Below, in pieces: positions 34,665 through 43,782 of a stretch of 53,754 bases of DNA. Numbering within the stretch: the stretch's first letter is position 1; every line of letters starts with the position of its first letter. This DNA comes from a virus. Made by a program: the position numbers and the translations under genes. The notes under the pieces are model-generated. The model was not told the origin of the DNA. It saw only the letters and a program-made list of their open reading frames with translations, and did not search any database. Location: positions 1 through 53,754 of IMG/VR virus record IMGVR_UViG_3300010885_066608. One strand, written 5' to 3'.

Positions 34665-36070
34665 ACAAAGGCGACGAAGTTACCACAGAGTTCAAATCTC
34701 AATTTTTAAACAATGCTGAGCAGATGAAAGCACAGTTGGGTCCGGCCTTGTGCTTGGCCAAATGGAAACAGGTCAGTCTACACCTGCCTACTGGACTCAA
34801 CAATAGTTGTTATCATCCGCCCCTGCACCCAATACCAGTTGAACTGCTGGCCACTAATCCGTCGGCTCTGCACAATACACCCTACAAGAAACAGCAACGG
34901 CAGATCATGTTGCAACAACAACGCCCGTCTGAATGCAACTATTGTTGGACCATGGAAGACAACGGCAAACTCAGCGACCGGCATTATCGATCAGGCGAAT
35001 CCTGGGCCGCTGTAGATTTTGAATCGATAAAAAACAGCACAGGAACAGAAGATGTTATCCCCAGTTACGTTGAAGTTAATTTTAATCATGCTTGCAATCT
35101 CAAGTGTAGCTATTGCAGTCCTCAGTTTTCAAGCAGTTGGCAAGATGAGATCTCAAAGTTTGGCGCTTATCCTACTAGTAGTCCACACAATGCTCCTGAG
35201 CATTTTGTGGGACAACGTAAGCCAATTCCAGTTAGAGACGCCAACCCTTATATTGACGCCTTCTGGTGCTGGTGGCCTGAACTTTATCCAAATTTGAAAC
35301 ATTTCCGCATGACCGGTGGCGAACCCATGTTGGATCGCAATACCTATCGTGTGTTTGATTATGTGTTGGCCAATCCCAAACCAGATCTACATCTCAATGT
35401 GACCAGTAATTTCAGTGTTGACGAAAAAAGTTGGCAACGTTACAAAGGCTACGTCAAACAACTGTGCGAAGGTGAACAGATTGAACACTTTATGCAGTAC
35501 GTGAGCCTGGACTCGTGGGGCACACAGGCTGAATACATCAGACACGGTTTAGATTTTGACCTGTTGTGGGATCGAGTCAACCAATTCTTAACAGAAATTC
35601 CCGGACGAAATTCAATTACCTTTATTGTGACCATGAACAATCTTTCAGTCACTGGCCTGGGGCAACTGTTCTCGGGCATACTGGGCTTGCGAAAACTCTA
35701 CAGCACAGTGTATCAGCGCATCTGGTTTGACACACCGATTCTGCGTCAACCTGCCTGGCAAAGCCTGCAACTGTTGCCAGAAAGTTATGTGGATCAATTG
35801 GAAACAGTGTGGGCATTCATGTTGAAAAACATCGAAACCGAGGCCACTAGATTTCAAGGCTTCAAAGACTATGAAATAGCTCGCTTGGACCGTGACATGG
35901 CCTGGATGCGAGATGGTGCAAAATTGGATCCTGGCTATGTCAATCAAAACAAAGCCGACTTCTATCGTTTCTTTACCGAAGCAGATCGTAGACACGGAAC
36001 TGATTTTTTAAAGACATTTCCAGAAATGTCGGCCTGGTGGGCCGAGTGCAAATACTGGAGTCAACAATGA
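34661..36070 (+). CDS. N-terminal twitch radical-SAM enzyme (1 of 6)
   Basis: 469 residues. The radical-SAM motif is CNLKCSYC (C145, C149, C152), which holds a [4Fe-4S] cluster and cleaves S-adenosylmethionine; the GGEP glycine-rich motif follows at 219-222. Before it lies a cysteine-containing N-terminal region (C31, C50, C92, C95; SCYHPP, ECNYCWTMED) that resembles the twitch/SPASM-like auxiliary-cluster region of the N-twitch radical-SAM family. The substrate is unknown. Related enzymes modify peptides or small molecules; glycan-linked substrates are possible here. The gene overlaps the preceding one by 4 bp and the SGNH-like gene after it by ATGA. With that gene it forms the first of two repeated rSAM-SGNH pairs. 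Confidence 0.8.
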   Translation: MNKGDEVTTEFKSQFLNNAEQMKAQLGPALCLAKWKQVSLHLPTGLNNSCYHPPLHPIPVELLATNPSALHNTPYKKQQRQIMLQQQRPSECNYCWTMEDNGKLSDRHYRSGESWAAVDFESIKNSTGTEDVIPSYVEVNFNHACNLKCSYCSPQFSSSWQDEISKFGAYPTSSPHNAPEHFVGQRKPIPVRDANPYIDAFWCWWPELYPNLKHFRMTGGEPMLDRNTYRVFDYVLANPKPDLHLNVTSNFSVDEKSWQRYKGYVKQLCEGEQIEHFMQYVSLDSWGTQAEYIRHGLDFDLLWDRVNQFLTEIPGRNSITFIVTMNNLSVTGLGQLFSGILGLRKLYSTVYQRIWFDTPILRQPAWQSLQLLPESYVDQLETVWAFMLKNIETEATRFQGFKDYEIARLDRDMAWMRDGAKLDPGYVNQNKADFYRFFTEADRRHGTDFLKTFPEMSAWWAECKYWSQQ

Positions 36071-36759
36071 ATCTACTGGTAAATGGATGTAGTTTTAGTC
36101 GCGGGCCCACAGCATGGCCTTATCATATTGACAATGTCAATGTGGTCAACTTGGCTTGTTCAGGTGCCGGCAATGACTACATATTCAATTCTACCATTGC
36201 AGAACTAAGCCAACGTCAGTATGATTTTGTAGCTGTGATGTGGACACAACTATCAAGACTTGATGTCAAAGTAGACGACATTTCTCAATTTGCCGAGTCG
36301 CCATACACCAGTTATTATCAATCTGCCAAAAATGATTGGCCAGAAAAAATAATCCAATCCACAAACGATCAAGACTATGTAGAAAAAGACTGGGTCTATG
36401 GTTGCGGATTTTTGAACAGTGATCCTGCATTATTAAAAACAAAATTGTTTGATCGTCATTATTTTTATCAAAACGATGATCAATTTAATTATCTGACACT
36501 GGTAAAAATGATTGCACTACAAAACACACTGAAGCAAATGGGCATTCCTTATTTGTTTACGTATTTTAAAGACTACGAGGCCAGACTGGCAAAAATTTCA
36601 AATTTGTATAACCTGCTGGACCAATTATGCATCTATAATAAACAAAATATCTATACCATAACAAAAGACAACAACTGGTATGACCAGGATGGTCTACACC
36701 CTGGCATAACAGCTCATCAGGCATGGGCCAAACTGATAACGCCATTGATATTGTGCTAG
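36067..36759 (+). CDS. SGNH/GDSL-like hydrolase
   Basis: 230 residues from the ATG at 36067, overlapping the preceding stop by ATGA. The start is MNLLVNGCSFSRG, with S9 in the block I position of SGNH hydrolases (GCSF is a common variant in phage and bacterial members). Near the C-terminus WYDQDGLHPGITAHQAW supplies the Asp and His of block V. These enzymes remove or transfer acyl groups, for instance acetyl groups on sugars, or cleave esters. The middle carries several Tyr and Asn and one further Cys. It probably acts on the product of the radical-SAM enzyme encoded just before it, or on the same glycan. It ends in TAG, which shows that TAG serves as a stop in this genome. Confidence 0.7.
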   Translation: MNLLVNGCSFSRGPTAWPYHIDNVNVVNLACSGAGNDYIFNSTIAELSQRQYDFVAVMWTQLSRLDVKVDDISQFAESPYTSYYQSAKNDWPEKIIQSTNDQDYVEKDWVYGCGFLNSDPALLKTKLFDRHYFYQNDDQFNYLTLVKMIALQNTLKQMGIPYLFTYFKDYEARLAKISNLYNLLDQLCIYNKQNIYTITKDNNWYDQDGLHPGITAHQAWAKLITPLILC

Positions 36760-36788
36760 GCAATCGTCGCCAGGATTCTGGATCGCAC

Positions 36789-36817
36789 TTGCAAGTTTTT
36801 GCAAAGGCTGTTATAAT
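36789..36817 (+). promoter_or_regulatory. Sigma-70-type promoter inside the radical-SAM block
   Basis: TTGCAA (36789-36794) and a perfect TATAAT (36812-36817) are 17 bases apart, the optimal spacing. A late-promoter-like GTAAATAC follows at 36822-36829. The start would fall near 36824, 27 bases before the ATG at 36851. It sits in the 91-bp gap between the first SGNH-like gene and the second radical-SAM gene, the largest gap in the block, so the downstream rSAM/carbamoyl operon probably has its own host-like promoter. Confidence 0.7.
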
Positions 36818-36850
36818 ACAAGTAAATACAACCGTTAATAACCAGCATCA

Positions 36851-38188
36851 ATGACAGATTTAGAATTTCGACAACAAGTATTGGACCCGGTGTCCGCAAG
36901 TTTTTGTGCAGCAAAATGGTACAATGCTACCATTTGGTTAGGAAGTGGGCAGACCACAAGTTGCCATCACCCGCCAGCTCATTTGATTGACATTGATAAA
37001 GTCTCTAACAACTCTAGGCTACTGCACAATACTGATCAAAAGAAAGAAGACCGCCGCAAAATGTTGGCTGGTGAACGCCCTGCAGGCTGTGAATACTGCT
37101 GGAAGATCGAAGACATGGGTCGTGATGCTGTGAGTGATCGTGTGTACAAATCAAAGATATATCCTATAGAGGCCCTGAATGAAGCTGTTAACACCCCCAT
37201 CGAACATGATGTCAATCTTAGAACTCTCGAAATCAGTTTTGATCGCACTTGTCAATTTGCTTGTTCTTATTGCAATCCTGCTTTTAGTTCCACTTGGGTC
37301 AATGATATACGCCGGAATGGGCCCTATGTCGGACTTGTTAGCGATGGCCGGAACCATTTTACTCACACTCATGATAATAGTCAACTTTATAAATTCGGTG
37401 AGGTTAATCCGTACGTGGAAGCCTTCTTCGACTGGTGGGAACGGGACCTACACCGCACCCTGCAAGAACTCCGAATAACCGGCGGCGAGCCGTTGATGTC
37501 GGGCTACACCTGGAAACTGATAGAGTGGTTCAAGACCAATCAAGGACGTAGCACAACACGCTTGGCCATCAATTCAAATCTTGGCATTGAGTTAGACAAG
37601 ATGAAAGAATTTGCCCTAGCAGTTGCCACACTGCCCAAAGTAGACCTGTACACTTCGATGGAAGCCACCTGGACACAGGCCGAATATATTCGTGATGGCC
37701 TGGACTACAACCAATGGTTCAACAATGTGTTGTTTTTGTTAGAAGGTCGATTTGTCAATGCTGTTCATGTGATGGGCACTATCAATGCACTGTGCTTGAC
37801 CACTCTGGTTGATAATTTAAATATGCTGTTGAGTTTGAAACAACGCTACGGACGTGACAGTGTGAATTTTACTTTGAACATATTGCGGTTTCCCAGTTTT
37901 CAAAGTGCCCTGATTCTGCCAGACGAATTGCGAAATCGTTATCGTCTACAACTGGAAGCCTGGTTGTTTCACAACCGTGACAATCCTTGCTTGCACGAGC
38001 ACGAAGTCAACCATGTTCAGCGCCTGATTGACTACTTGGATGTGGTAAAAACTCCGCACTCGGAAGCATTTGAATTGCCCAAACTGCGCAATGATTTTCG
38101 ACAGTTTTATACACAATACGATCAACGTCGCGGCAAAGATTTTGTTGCTGCGTTTCCGGATTTGGTGGAATGGTACAACACGCTATGA
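36851..38188 (+). CDS. N-terminal twitch radical-SAM enzyme (2 of 6)
   Basis: 445 residues. Radical-SAM motif CQFACSYC (C134, C138, C141), then ITGGEPLM near residue 214. The N-terminus (SFCAAKW, SCHHPP, LHNT, RPAGCEYCWKIED; C19, C38, C80, C83) is very close in layout to that of the enzyme at 34661, including CxAKW, SCxHPP, LHNTxxKK and YCWxxED, so the two are paralogues. Like that gene it is followed directly, with an ATGA overlap, by an SGNH-hydrolase-like gene. It is preceded by its own strong promoter. The C-terminal 130 residues are Arg, Asp and Trp rich and lack a visible second cysteine cluster. Substrate unknown. Confidence 0.8.
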   Translation: MTDLEFRQQVLDPVSASFCAAKWYNATIWLGSGQTTSCHHPPAHLIDIDKVSNNSRLLHNTDQKKEDRRKMLAGERPAGCEYCWKIEDMGRDAVSDRVYKSKIYPIEALNEAVNTPIEHDVNLRTLEISFDRTCQFACSYCNPAFSSTWVNDIRRNGPYVGLVSDGRNHFTHTHDNSQLYKFGEVNPYVEAFFDWWERDLHRTLQELRITGGEPLMSGYTWKLIEWFKTNQGRSTTRLAINSNLGIELDKMKEFALAVATLPKVDLYTSMEATWTQAEYIRDGLDYNQWFNNVLFLLEGRFVNAVHVMGTINALCLTTLVDNLNMLLSLKQRYGRDSVNFTLNILRFPSFQSALILPDELRNRYRLQLEAWLFHNRDNPCLHEHEVNHVQRLIDYLDVVKTPHSEAFELPKLRNDFRQFYTQYDQRRGKDFVAAFPDLVEWYNTL

Positions 38189-38856
38189 CAATACTGGCAT
38201 TTGGATGTTCAATTGCACACGGTGCAGAAACAGTGGTAGGTGGAAACTGCGAGGCCAACATACCTTTCAGTTATCCGGCGCTGGTGGCCCAGCATCTAGG
38301 AGTCACCTGCATCAACCGTGCATTTTGCGGAAACAGCAATGAAAATATTTTTCACGATGCTGTGGAAATGATTCCTAAATTTGACAATCTCAGTGCAGTC
38401 ATAGTGGGTTGGACCAGTTCGGTACGTGAAACTTGGCAGTGCGATGGCCGCACCTGGCAGTTTATCAGTGGCTGGTGTAATACCGGAGCCATCGCCTGGA
38501 AATCGGCCAGCTATCATGTGCCGGCTGCTGATGGTGAGCCAGAATATTCTGCTGACAGAGATGGGTACATGCCGGCCTTGAAAGAAATTTACCATGTGCT
38601 TTCACGCTACAAGTTTGATTTTGATGAGTATACCAAAAAAAGAAATCATTATGCACAGACACTGCGAGCCTATTGCAACGCCAACAACATTCGATTGATT
38701 GAAACCAGTTGGTCTGATCCTGTGGACGGAGTGGACATTGATCTCAGGCCCGTCGGAGAATGGTGGCCAGCCAATTACGAAGGCCCGCAACGACACCCTA
38801 ACCGGCAAGAACAACAGATGATTGCTGATCAGATCGTCAATCATTACCAACTATGA
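38185..38856 (+). CDS. SGNH/GDSL-like hydrolase, second copy
   Basis: 223 residues from the ATG at 38185 (MTILAFGCSIAHG), overlapping the previous stop by ATGA; an upstream ATG at 38170 is less likely. S9 in GCS takes the block I position, and a late HPNRQEQQMIAD supplies the candidate block V His, although the preceding Asp is not in the usual DxxH spacing. GNSNENIFHDAV near residue 50 could be the Asn-containing block. The gene duplicates the arrangement at 36067, with an N-twitch radical-SAM gene immediately upstream, but the two SGNH proteins are diverged. The next gene overlaps it by 4 bp. Ester or acyl-group chemistry on the shared substrate is the likely role. Confidence 0.6.
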   Translation: MTILAFGCSIAHGAETVVGGNCEANIPFSYPALVAQHLGVTCINRAFCGNSNENIFHDAVEMIPKFDNLSAVIVGWTSSVRETWQCDGRTWQFISGWCNTGAIAWKSASYHVPAADGEPEYSADRDGYMPALKEIYHVLSRYKFDFDEYTKKRNHYAQTLRAYCNANNIRLIETSWSDPVDGVDIDLRPVGEWWPANYEGPQRHPNRQEQQMIADQIVNHYQL

Positions 38857-40178
38857 CAAAAATACTAGGCAAGTACAACTGGCAAGATCGTGTGCCCAGC
38901 TATGTTCCGCTGGAGCAACTGAATGACACGCAAAAACATCGCTTGATGGAAAGCGAAACATTTTGCATGTTGCCATGGATACATCTGCATGCCTGGCCCG
39001 ACGGTCGTGCCTATCCCTGTTGTTTAGCCAATGGTCAACACCCGGTGGGCAACTTCAAAGAAAAAACCATGCGCGAGGTTTGGAACGACACTGACATGCG
39101 TGAAATGCGACTCAACATGCTGTCTGACAAATCTTGCAAACAGTGTAGCGATTGTTACGAGCAAGAGGCCGCGGGTTTTGCCAGCATGAGAAACAACAGC
39201 AATAAAAATTTTGCACAACACATGAGCGAAGTAGAACAAACACAACCCGATGGCAGTTTGCCTGACATGCGCCTGCACTATTGGGATGTGCGTTTTTCAA
39301 ACATTTGCAATTTAAAGTGCCGCAGTTGTGGCAGCATATTCAGCAGTAGATGGTATGACGATGATGTTAAATTGTGGGGCCGAGAACTGAGACCACGTGT
39401 GAGTTTCGCTGGGCGACACGACGAAGATATTTGGGAACAGATGCAAGAGCATGTGCCACACCTGGACCAGATTTACTTTGCCGGCGGTGAACCTCTGATC
39501 ATGGAAGAACACACCCGCATTCTCAAACTGTTGATTGAAAAAGGCAACACTGGTGTGCGATTGATTTACAATACCAATCTTACTGAACTCAAATACAAAC
39601 GAGAAAGTGTGTTGGATCTGTGGAAACATTTCCCCAATGTGTGTGTGGCTGCCAGCCTAGATGACATGGGCGATCGAGCCGCCGTGATACGCAGTGGAAC
39701 CGACTGGGCACAAGTTGAACAAAACATACGAGATTTAAAACGCGAATGTCCGCACATAGACTTTATGATCAGTCCCACACTCAGCATGATGAATATTTGG
39801 AATTTCACTCGTTTCCATCGTTACATGGTTGAGTCTGGATTTATTCGAGCACAAGATTTCAATCTCAATATCTTGCAAGGTCCGCAGGACTACAGAATTG
39901 ACATGCTGCCTGCAGAGATCAAACAGCAGTTCCAGAAGGATTTTGAAGCACATATAGCCTGGTTAGAACCGCGAGATGGTATACAACGTGCCACTGGTGG
40001 ATTTCGTGGTGCCATTGAGTTCATGATGGCCACTGACAACACGCACCTGTTGCCAGATTTTTGGCGATCAGTCAATGATCTGGACTGGAGCCGCAGTGAA
40101 TCTTTGATTTCGGTAGTGCCAGAATTAGAGGCTATCGTGCAATACCGACCAGTTGATACTCGGATACCACTCAAATGA
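38853..40178 (+). CDS. N-terminal twitch radical-SAM enzyme (3 of 6)
   Basis: 441 residues. Radical-SAM motif CNLKCRSC (C152, C156, C159) and FAGGEPL near 210. The N-terminal region is the classical form: FCMLPWIHLHAWPDGRAYPC (C38, C56, C57), then CKQCSDCYEQE (C95, C98, C101), giving enough cysteines for an auxiliary iron-sulfur cluster. It differs from the enzymes at 34661 and 36851, whose N-terminus has CxAKW and HPP instead of CMLPW and PCC. It is most like the enzymes at 40175 and 41397. Genes overlap by 4 bp on both sides, so expression is coordinated. A D-x-D-x-G string (DDMGDRAAVIR) follows the barrel strands. The substrate is unknown. Confidence 0.8.
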   Translation: MTKILGKYNWQDRVPSYVPLEQLNDTQKHRLMESETFCMLPWIHLHAWPDGRAYPCCLANGQHPVGNFKEKTMREVWNDTDMREMRLNMLSDKSCKQCSDCYEQEAAGFASMRNNSNKNFAQHMSEVEQTQPDGSLPDMRLHYWDVRFSNICNLKCRSCGSIFSSRWYDDDVKLWGRELRPRVSFAGRHDEDIWEQMQEHVPHLDQIYFAGGEPLIMEEHTRILKLLIEKGNTGVRLIYNTNLTELKYKRESVLDLWKHFPNVCVAASLDDMGDRAAVIRSGTDWAQVEQNIRDLKRECPHIDFMISPTLSMMNIWNFTRFHRYMVESGFIRAQDFNLNILQGPQDYRIDMLPAEIKQQFQKDFEAHIAWLEPRDGIQRATGGFRGAIEFMMATDNTHLLPDFWRSVNDLDWSRSESLISVVPELEAIVQYRPVDTRIPLK

Positions 40179-41404
40179 AATTGCCACATGACCAATTCTG
40201 CGTATTGCCCTGGGTCAGCTTGGAAGCCAGTCCTATTGGCACAGTGAGACCTTGCTGTCTAGCCGATGACGAAATTGTTGATGACGCGGGCAACAAATTT
40301 GATCTCAACACAGCCACATTTGGCGAAATACAAAACAGTGCTGACATGAAGAATCTGCGCCAGCAGTTTTTGGATGGTGTTAAACCACAGACCTGTAGAA
40401 AATGCTGGAGAGAAGAACGTGCAGGCCGTACCAGCAAACGTATGCACACCTTGGACAGGCTCAAACACATGTTGCCAGATCAAGAATGGTCTGTGGATGC
40501 CAAGCCGCTGATGTTTTTGGATCTCAAACTGGGCAACATCTGCAATCTAAAATGTCGTATCTGTGGTTCTTGGAGTAGCAGTACCTTTGCCACTGAAGAA
40601 CTGGCACATTTACCACCCAGCGAAGATCGTCGATCCAATCATCATTATCAGATGTTGCGACAAGGTGCCTGGCCCAGAGAAAATCAACAGTTTTGGTCTG
40701 AAATTTCCAACATATCAGATCAGATCAGATATATTGAATTTACCGGTGGCGAGCCGTTTATGATCCAAGAACATTTTGACATGTTGCAGGGTCTGATTGA
40801 TAGAGGACTGGCCAGCAACATAGAAATACACTACAACACCAATGGCACACAATGGCCAGCGGCGGCCGAAGACATATGGCGTCATTTCCGCACTGTAGAA
40901 ATAGCATTCAGCATTGATGACGTAGAGTCAAGATTTGAATATCAACGATCCAATGCAGTATGGTCAGATGTGGTGGCCAACATGGAACGGTTCCGAGAAC
41001 TACGCAGTCGGCACAGCAACATACGACTGCAGATTTGTTGCACCATCAACATTTTTAACGTGTACTATTTGGCCACTGTGGCCAACTGGATTGTACAGCA
41101 ACGCATGGATTTTGTCTACTGGAACATGATGCACGATGCCTACTACTTCAGCATCAGTTCATTGCCAGAATCAGCCAAACAGGCCATTGCCGAACAGTTG
41201 AGATCGGCTGATGTACCGCCGCGTATTCGCACAGAATTTGACCATGTGATTGATTTTATGAGTCGCGGAGTCAGCTTGGATGGATTTCAAATGCGTAGAG
41301 AAATTGGAAATCTAGATCGCCGACGCAATCAAAATTTGGCCACTACGGAACCAGAATTTGCCAAATTGATAAACTATACAGATCCCAACAATCCCAATGG
41401 ATAA
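40175..41404 (+). CDS. N-terminal twitch radical-SAM enzyme (4 of 6)
   Basis: 409 residues. Radical-SAM motif CNLKCRIC (C123, C127, C130), then FTGGEPFMIQEH near 189. The N-terminal twitch-like part has FCVLPWVSLEASPIGTVRPC (C9, C27, C28) and CRKCWREERAG (C74, C77). The WSS string after the cluster (CGSWSSSTF) is shared by these enzymes. It overlaps its neighbours by 4 and 8 bp. The C-terminal 90 residues have no further cysteines. The function cannot be narrowed beyond a radical reaction on a substrate bound by the barrel; a different substrate from its neighbours is implied by sequence divergence. Confidence 0.8.
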   Translation: MKLPHDQFCVLPWVSLEASPIGTVRPCCLADDEIVDDAGNKFDLNTATFGEIQNSADMKNLRQQFLDGVKPQTCRKCWREERAGRTSKRMHTLDRLKHMLPDQEWSVDAKPLMFLDLKLGNICNLKCRICGSWSSSTFATEELAHLPPSEDRRSNHHYQMLRQGAWPRENQQFWSEISNISDQIRYIEFTGGEPFMIQEHFDMLQGLIDRGLASNIEIHYNTNGTQWPAAAEDIWRHFRTVEIAFSIDDVESRFEYQRSNAVWSDVVANMERFRELRSRHSNIRLQICCTINIFNVYYLATVANWIVQQRMDFVYWNMMHDAYYFSISSLPESAKQAIAEQLRSADVPPRIRTEFDHVIDFMSRGVSLDGFQMRREIGNLDRRRNQNLATTEPEFAKLINYTDPNNPNG

Positions 41405-42692
41405 GCCCGAAACCCTGTGCATGGCACCGTGGACTCACACATACCTGAGCCCGCAGACTGAACGCAGAATGTGCTGTGCGTCAAGAGAACCGGCACAGAG
41501 TTTTGAACAGTACATAGACACTGCCACCGGCACCGGAGTATATGCTCCAGTATCATTGGAGCAACACTGGAACAGCGATCACATGCGTTCAGTGCGGCGC
41601 AGAATGCAGGCCGGCGAAACTTTGCCCGAATGTGCAGTATGCAATGACAAATTGCTCAATACCGATGTGTATCGCAGTTATTTCAATAGATTGTTTGGGC
41701 ACAAATATCAACAGGCCATGGCTCAAACCGATGCTGATGGACGCACTACTGTACAACCGGTCAGCTGGGATTATCGTTTCAGTAATTTGTGCAATTTCAA
41801 ATGTCGCATGTGCGGCGACATGCTGAGCAGCAGTTGGGAAAGCGAACAACGCGAGCATCAGATGATTAATTGGGACAATCCCAAAAATGCCTGGATGAGT
41901 CCCGAAATCAAAAGTCAGATCACTGCATTTCAAGACAGCCAGATCGAAAGTGAATTTGCCCAAGCAGTGGAACAACATCGGGTTGAAGAAGTGTACTGGG
42001 TAGGCGGCGAGCCACTCATGTATGAACAACATTGGCGCTACATGAAACGCATAATTGAACTGGGCGACGGTCCACGTGTCTATGCCAGATACAACACCAA
42101 TCTCAGTCGATGCCAGTATCGTGGCATTGATCTGTTTGACGACATTCTAAAGCACGTGAGAGATTATCAGATCTGTGCCAGCCTGGACGGAACCGGTGTT
42201 GTGGGCGAATACATTAGAACCGGCTTGAATTACACAGCCTGGCTGACAAATTTTACTCAAGCAGTACAAAATCGCAATCACAGTCGTCAGGTGCGCATTG
42301 ACTTTACCTTGACCCTGCCCGGCATGTTTGAAATTGAAAACATTTTACAATTGGCACAACAATACAACACAGAAATATTGGCCAAAGTGGTATTTGCATT
42401 TACTCCAGACATTGTGATGAGTCCGTTGGCCCTGCCACGACACCTGTTGGAGCCGTGGATCGATGAACTGCTACAAACAGCATCATCGGGAGCTGTACGA
42501 GACATGTTGATTCAATTGAAAACTCGTCCCACATTTGAAGAACAATGGCCGGACCAATATCGTCAAGGGCTTGCTCAAGGCCGGCGTCGTGTTTTAAAAT
42601 TAGAAAATATCAGAGATGCCGACACCGACATGGCCACAATACTGTCAGCACGACCCGAGATACTAGAATGGTGGAACCAAATTGACAATTAA
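41397..42692 (+). CDS. N-terminal twitch radical-SAM enzyme (5 of 6)
   Basis: 431 residues. Radical-SAM motif CNFKCRMC (C132, C136, C139), then WVGGEPLM near 204. The N-terminal part has LCMAPWTHTYLSPQTERRMC (C8, C26, C27) and CAVCNDKLLN (C79, C82). It lacks the third C-terminal Cys seen in the enzyme at 38853. Start overlaps the previous gene by 8 bp. It is followed by an unknown gene whose TTG start lies 11 bases before its stop. The enzyme probably belongs with 38853 and 40175 as a triplet arising from tandem duplication followed by divergence. Confidence 0.8.
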   Translation: MDKPETLCMAPWTHTYLSPQTERRMCCASREPAQSFEQYIDTATGTGVYAPVSLEQHWNSDHMRSVRRRMQAGETLPECAVCNDKLLNTDVYRSYFNRLFGHKYQQAMAQTDADGRTTVQPVSWDYRFSNLCNFKCRMCGDMLSSSWESEQREHQMINWDNPKNAWMSPEIKSQITAFQDSQIESEFAQAVEQHRVEEVYWVGGEPLMYEQHWRYMKRIIELGDGPRVYARYNTNLSRCQYRGIDLFDDILKHVRDYQICASLDGTGVVGEYIRTGLNYTAWLTNFTQAVQNRNHSRQVRIDFTLTLPGMFEIENILQLAQQYNTEILAKVVFAFTPDIVMSPLALPRHLLEPWIDELLQTASSGAVRDMLIQLKTRPTFEEQWPDQYRQGLAQGRRRVLKLENIRDADTDMATILSARPEILEWWNQIDN

Positions 42693-43782
42693 AATTGTAT
42701 TGAGAAATCCATTGGATCACCGTGATCAAATTGACTATACCATCAGGTTGGCCGAAAACCAGCTGGCACAGGATTGGCAAACTGCACTGAAATCATTGTT
42801 GCACACAGGCAACCTGTTGGAAAAAAACTTTTGTTTTATGGGATTTCCCAACACTGCTAGGAATTTACCATATCTAGTGGCACAGTTGAATCAGGCCGTT
42901 GATACCATCAACCGCAGTGACCTTGATTACTGCATTGAAGAATCCTACACTGTGGACACAGTGACCGTGCAACGCACCGGGCGAGACTCGTCTGTACCAA
43001 TCATTGCTGTCAATCACGACGCCATGAACACCTTGCACAATCATTTTGAACGTCTGCAGGGCACAGTATGGAATCTCAGTGATTATTATTATCGTGCTGA
43101 TTACGAAACCAAATATGCCATACGCCAACTCAACAACATCTGTCACGAAATAGAAAATCTAGTGTTGAGTCTGCGCAAAAAAGCCACAGTGCCCGAGTGG
43201 GTTAGGCCCAGTCAGATCACAACCTTTTTACAGGCACAACGTTATGATCTCAAACCCGAACATCGATCCGGGTTTTTAGTCAACGGCTATGATCGTGTGT
43301 TGGGCGGAGTATACATGCACTGGACACAGATAGGCAAAACCCTGTTTGAAGTGTTTCGCGATGAGCATGCACCTGAGTTGACCGATGCAGTGTGTGAGGC
43401 CATCACCGAATTGCGTTACTACTCAGGCGAGTTTGATATCGAATGGGGCAACGATGTGACCTACCCAGGAAAACATCCCTGGCATGATCAAGAACAAGAA
43501 GCATTTCGTGCCTGGTTGCAGGCCAATGGTCGAGACTGGCAAGATCCTACCCTCAGTCTGGGGTACCTGCCCATAGGCCAAGTGGACCTTGCGGCCAGTT
43601 TTGGTACCACAGACTACCAATCAATTTGGAACCAGTTGGGGTCTCATCTAGATATATACAAAATTGAAACAGACGGAGCAGTTGGTACGTTTGATTACTG
43701 TTGGACCGATGCCGATTACAAACAACAACAGATCGATCAAATGCGCCCTGGATATGATTATCACACAAGGAAAACACCATGA
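42682..43782 (+). CDS. Protein of unknown family, linked to the radical-SAM operon
   Basis: 366 residues from a TTG at 42682, which overlaps the previous gene by 11 bp; the start is not certain. It opens with TIKIVLRNPLDHRDQIDYTI, has a long helical middle (YAIRQLNNICHEIENLVLSL), then LVNGYDRVLGGVYMHWTQIG near 215 and DIEWGNDVTYPGKHPWHDQE near 265. It has a high content of Asp, Tyr, Trp and His, without a known catalytic triad. I do not recognise the family. Because it is coupled on both sides to radical-SAM and carbamoyltransferase genes, it could be a substrate-binding partner or an unrecognised enzyme. The stop overlaps the ATG of the 33-residue gene. Confidence 0.6.
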   Translation: MTIKIVLRNPLDHRDQIDYTIRLAENQLAQDWQTALKSLLHTGNLLEKNFCFMGFPNTARNLPYLVAQLNQAVDTINRSDLDYCIEESYTVDTVTVQRTGRDSSVPIIAVNHDAMNTLHNHFERLQGTVWNLSDYYYRADYETKYAIRQLNNICHEIENLVLSLRKKATVPEWVRPSQITTFLQAQRYDLKPEHRSGFLVNGYDRVLGGVYMHWTQIGKTLFEVFRDEHAPELTDAVCEAITELRYYSGEFDIEWGNDVTYPGKHPWHDQEQEAFRAWLQANGRDWQDPTLSLGYLPIGQVDLAASFGTTDYQSIWNQLGSHLDIYKIETDGAVGTFDYCWTDADYKQQQIDQMRPGYDYHTRKTP

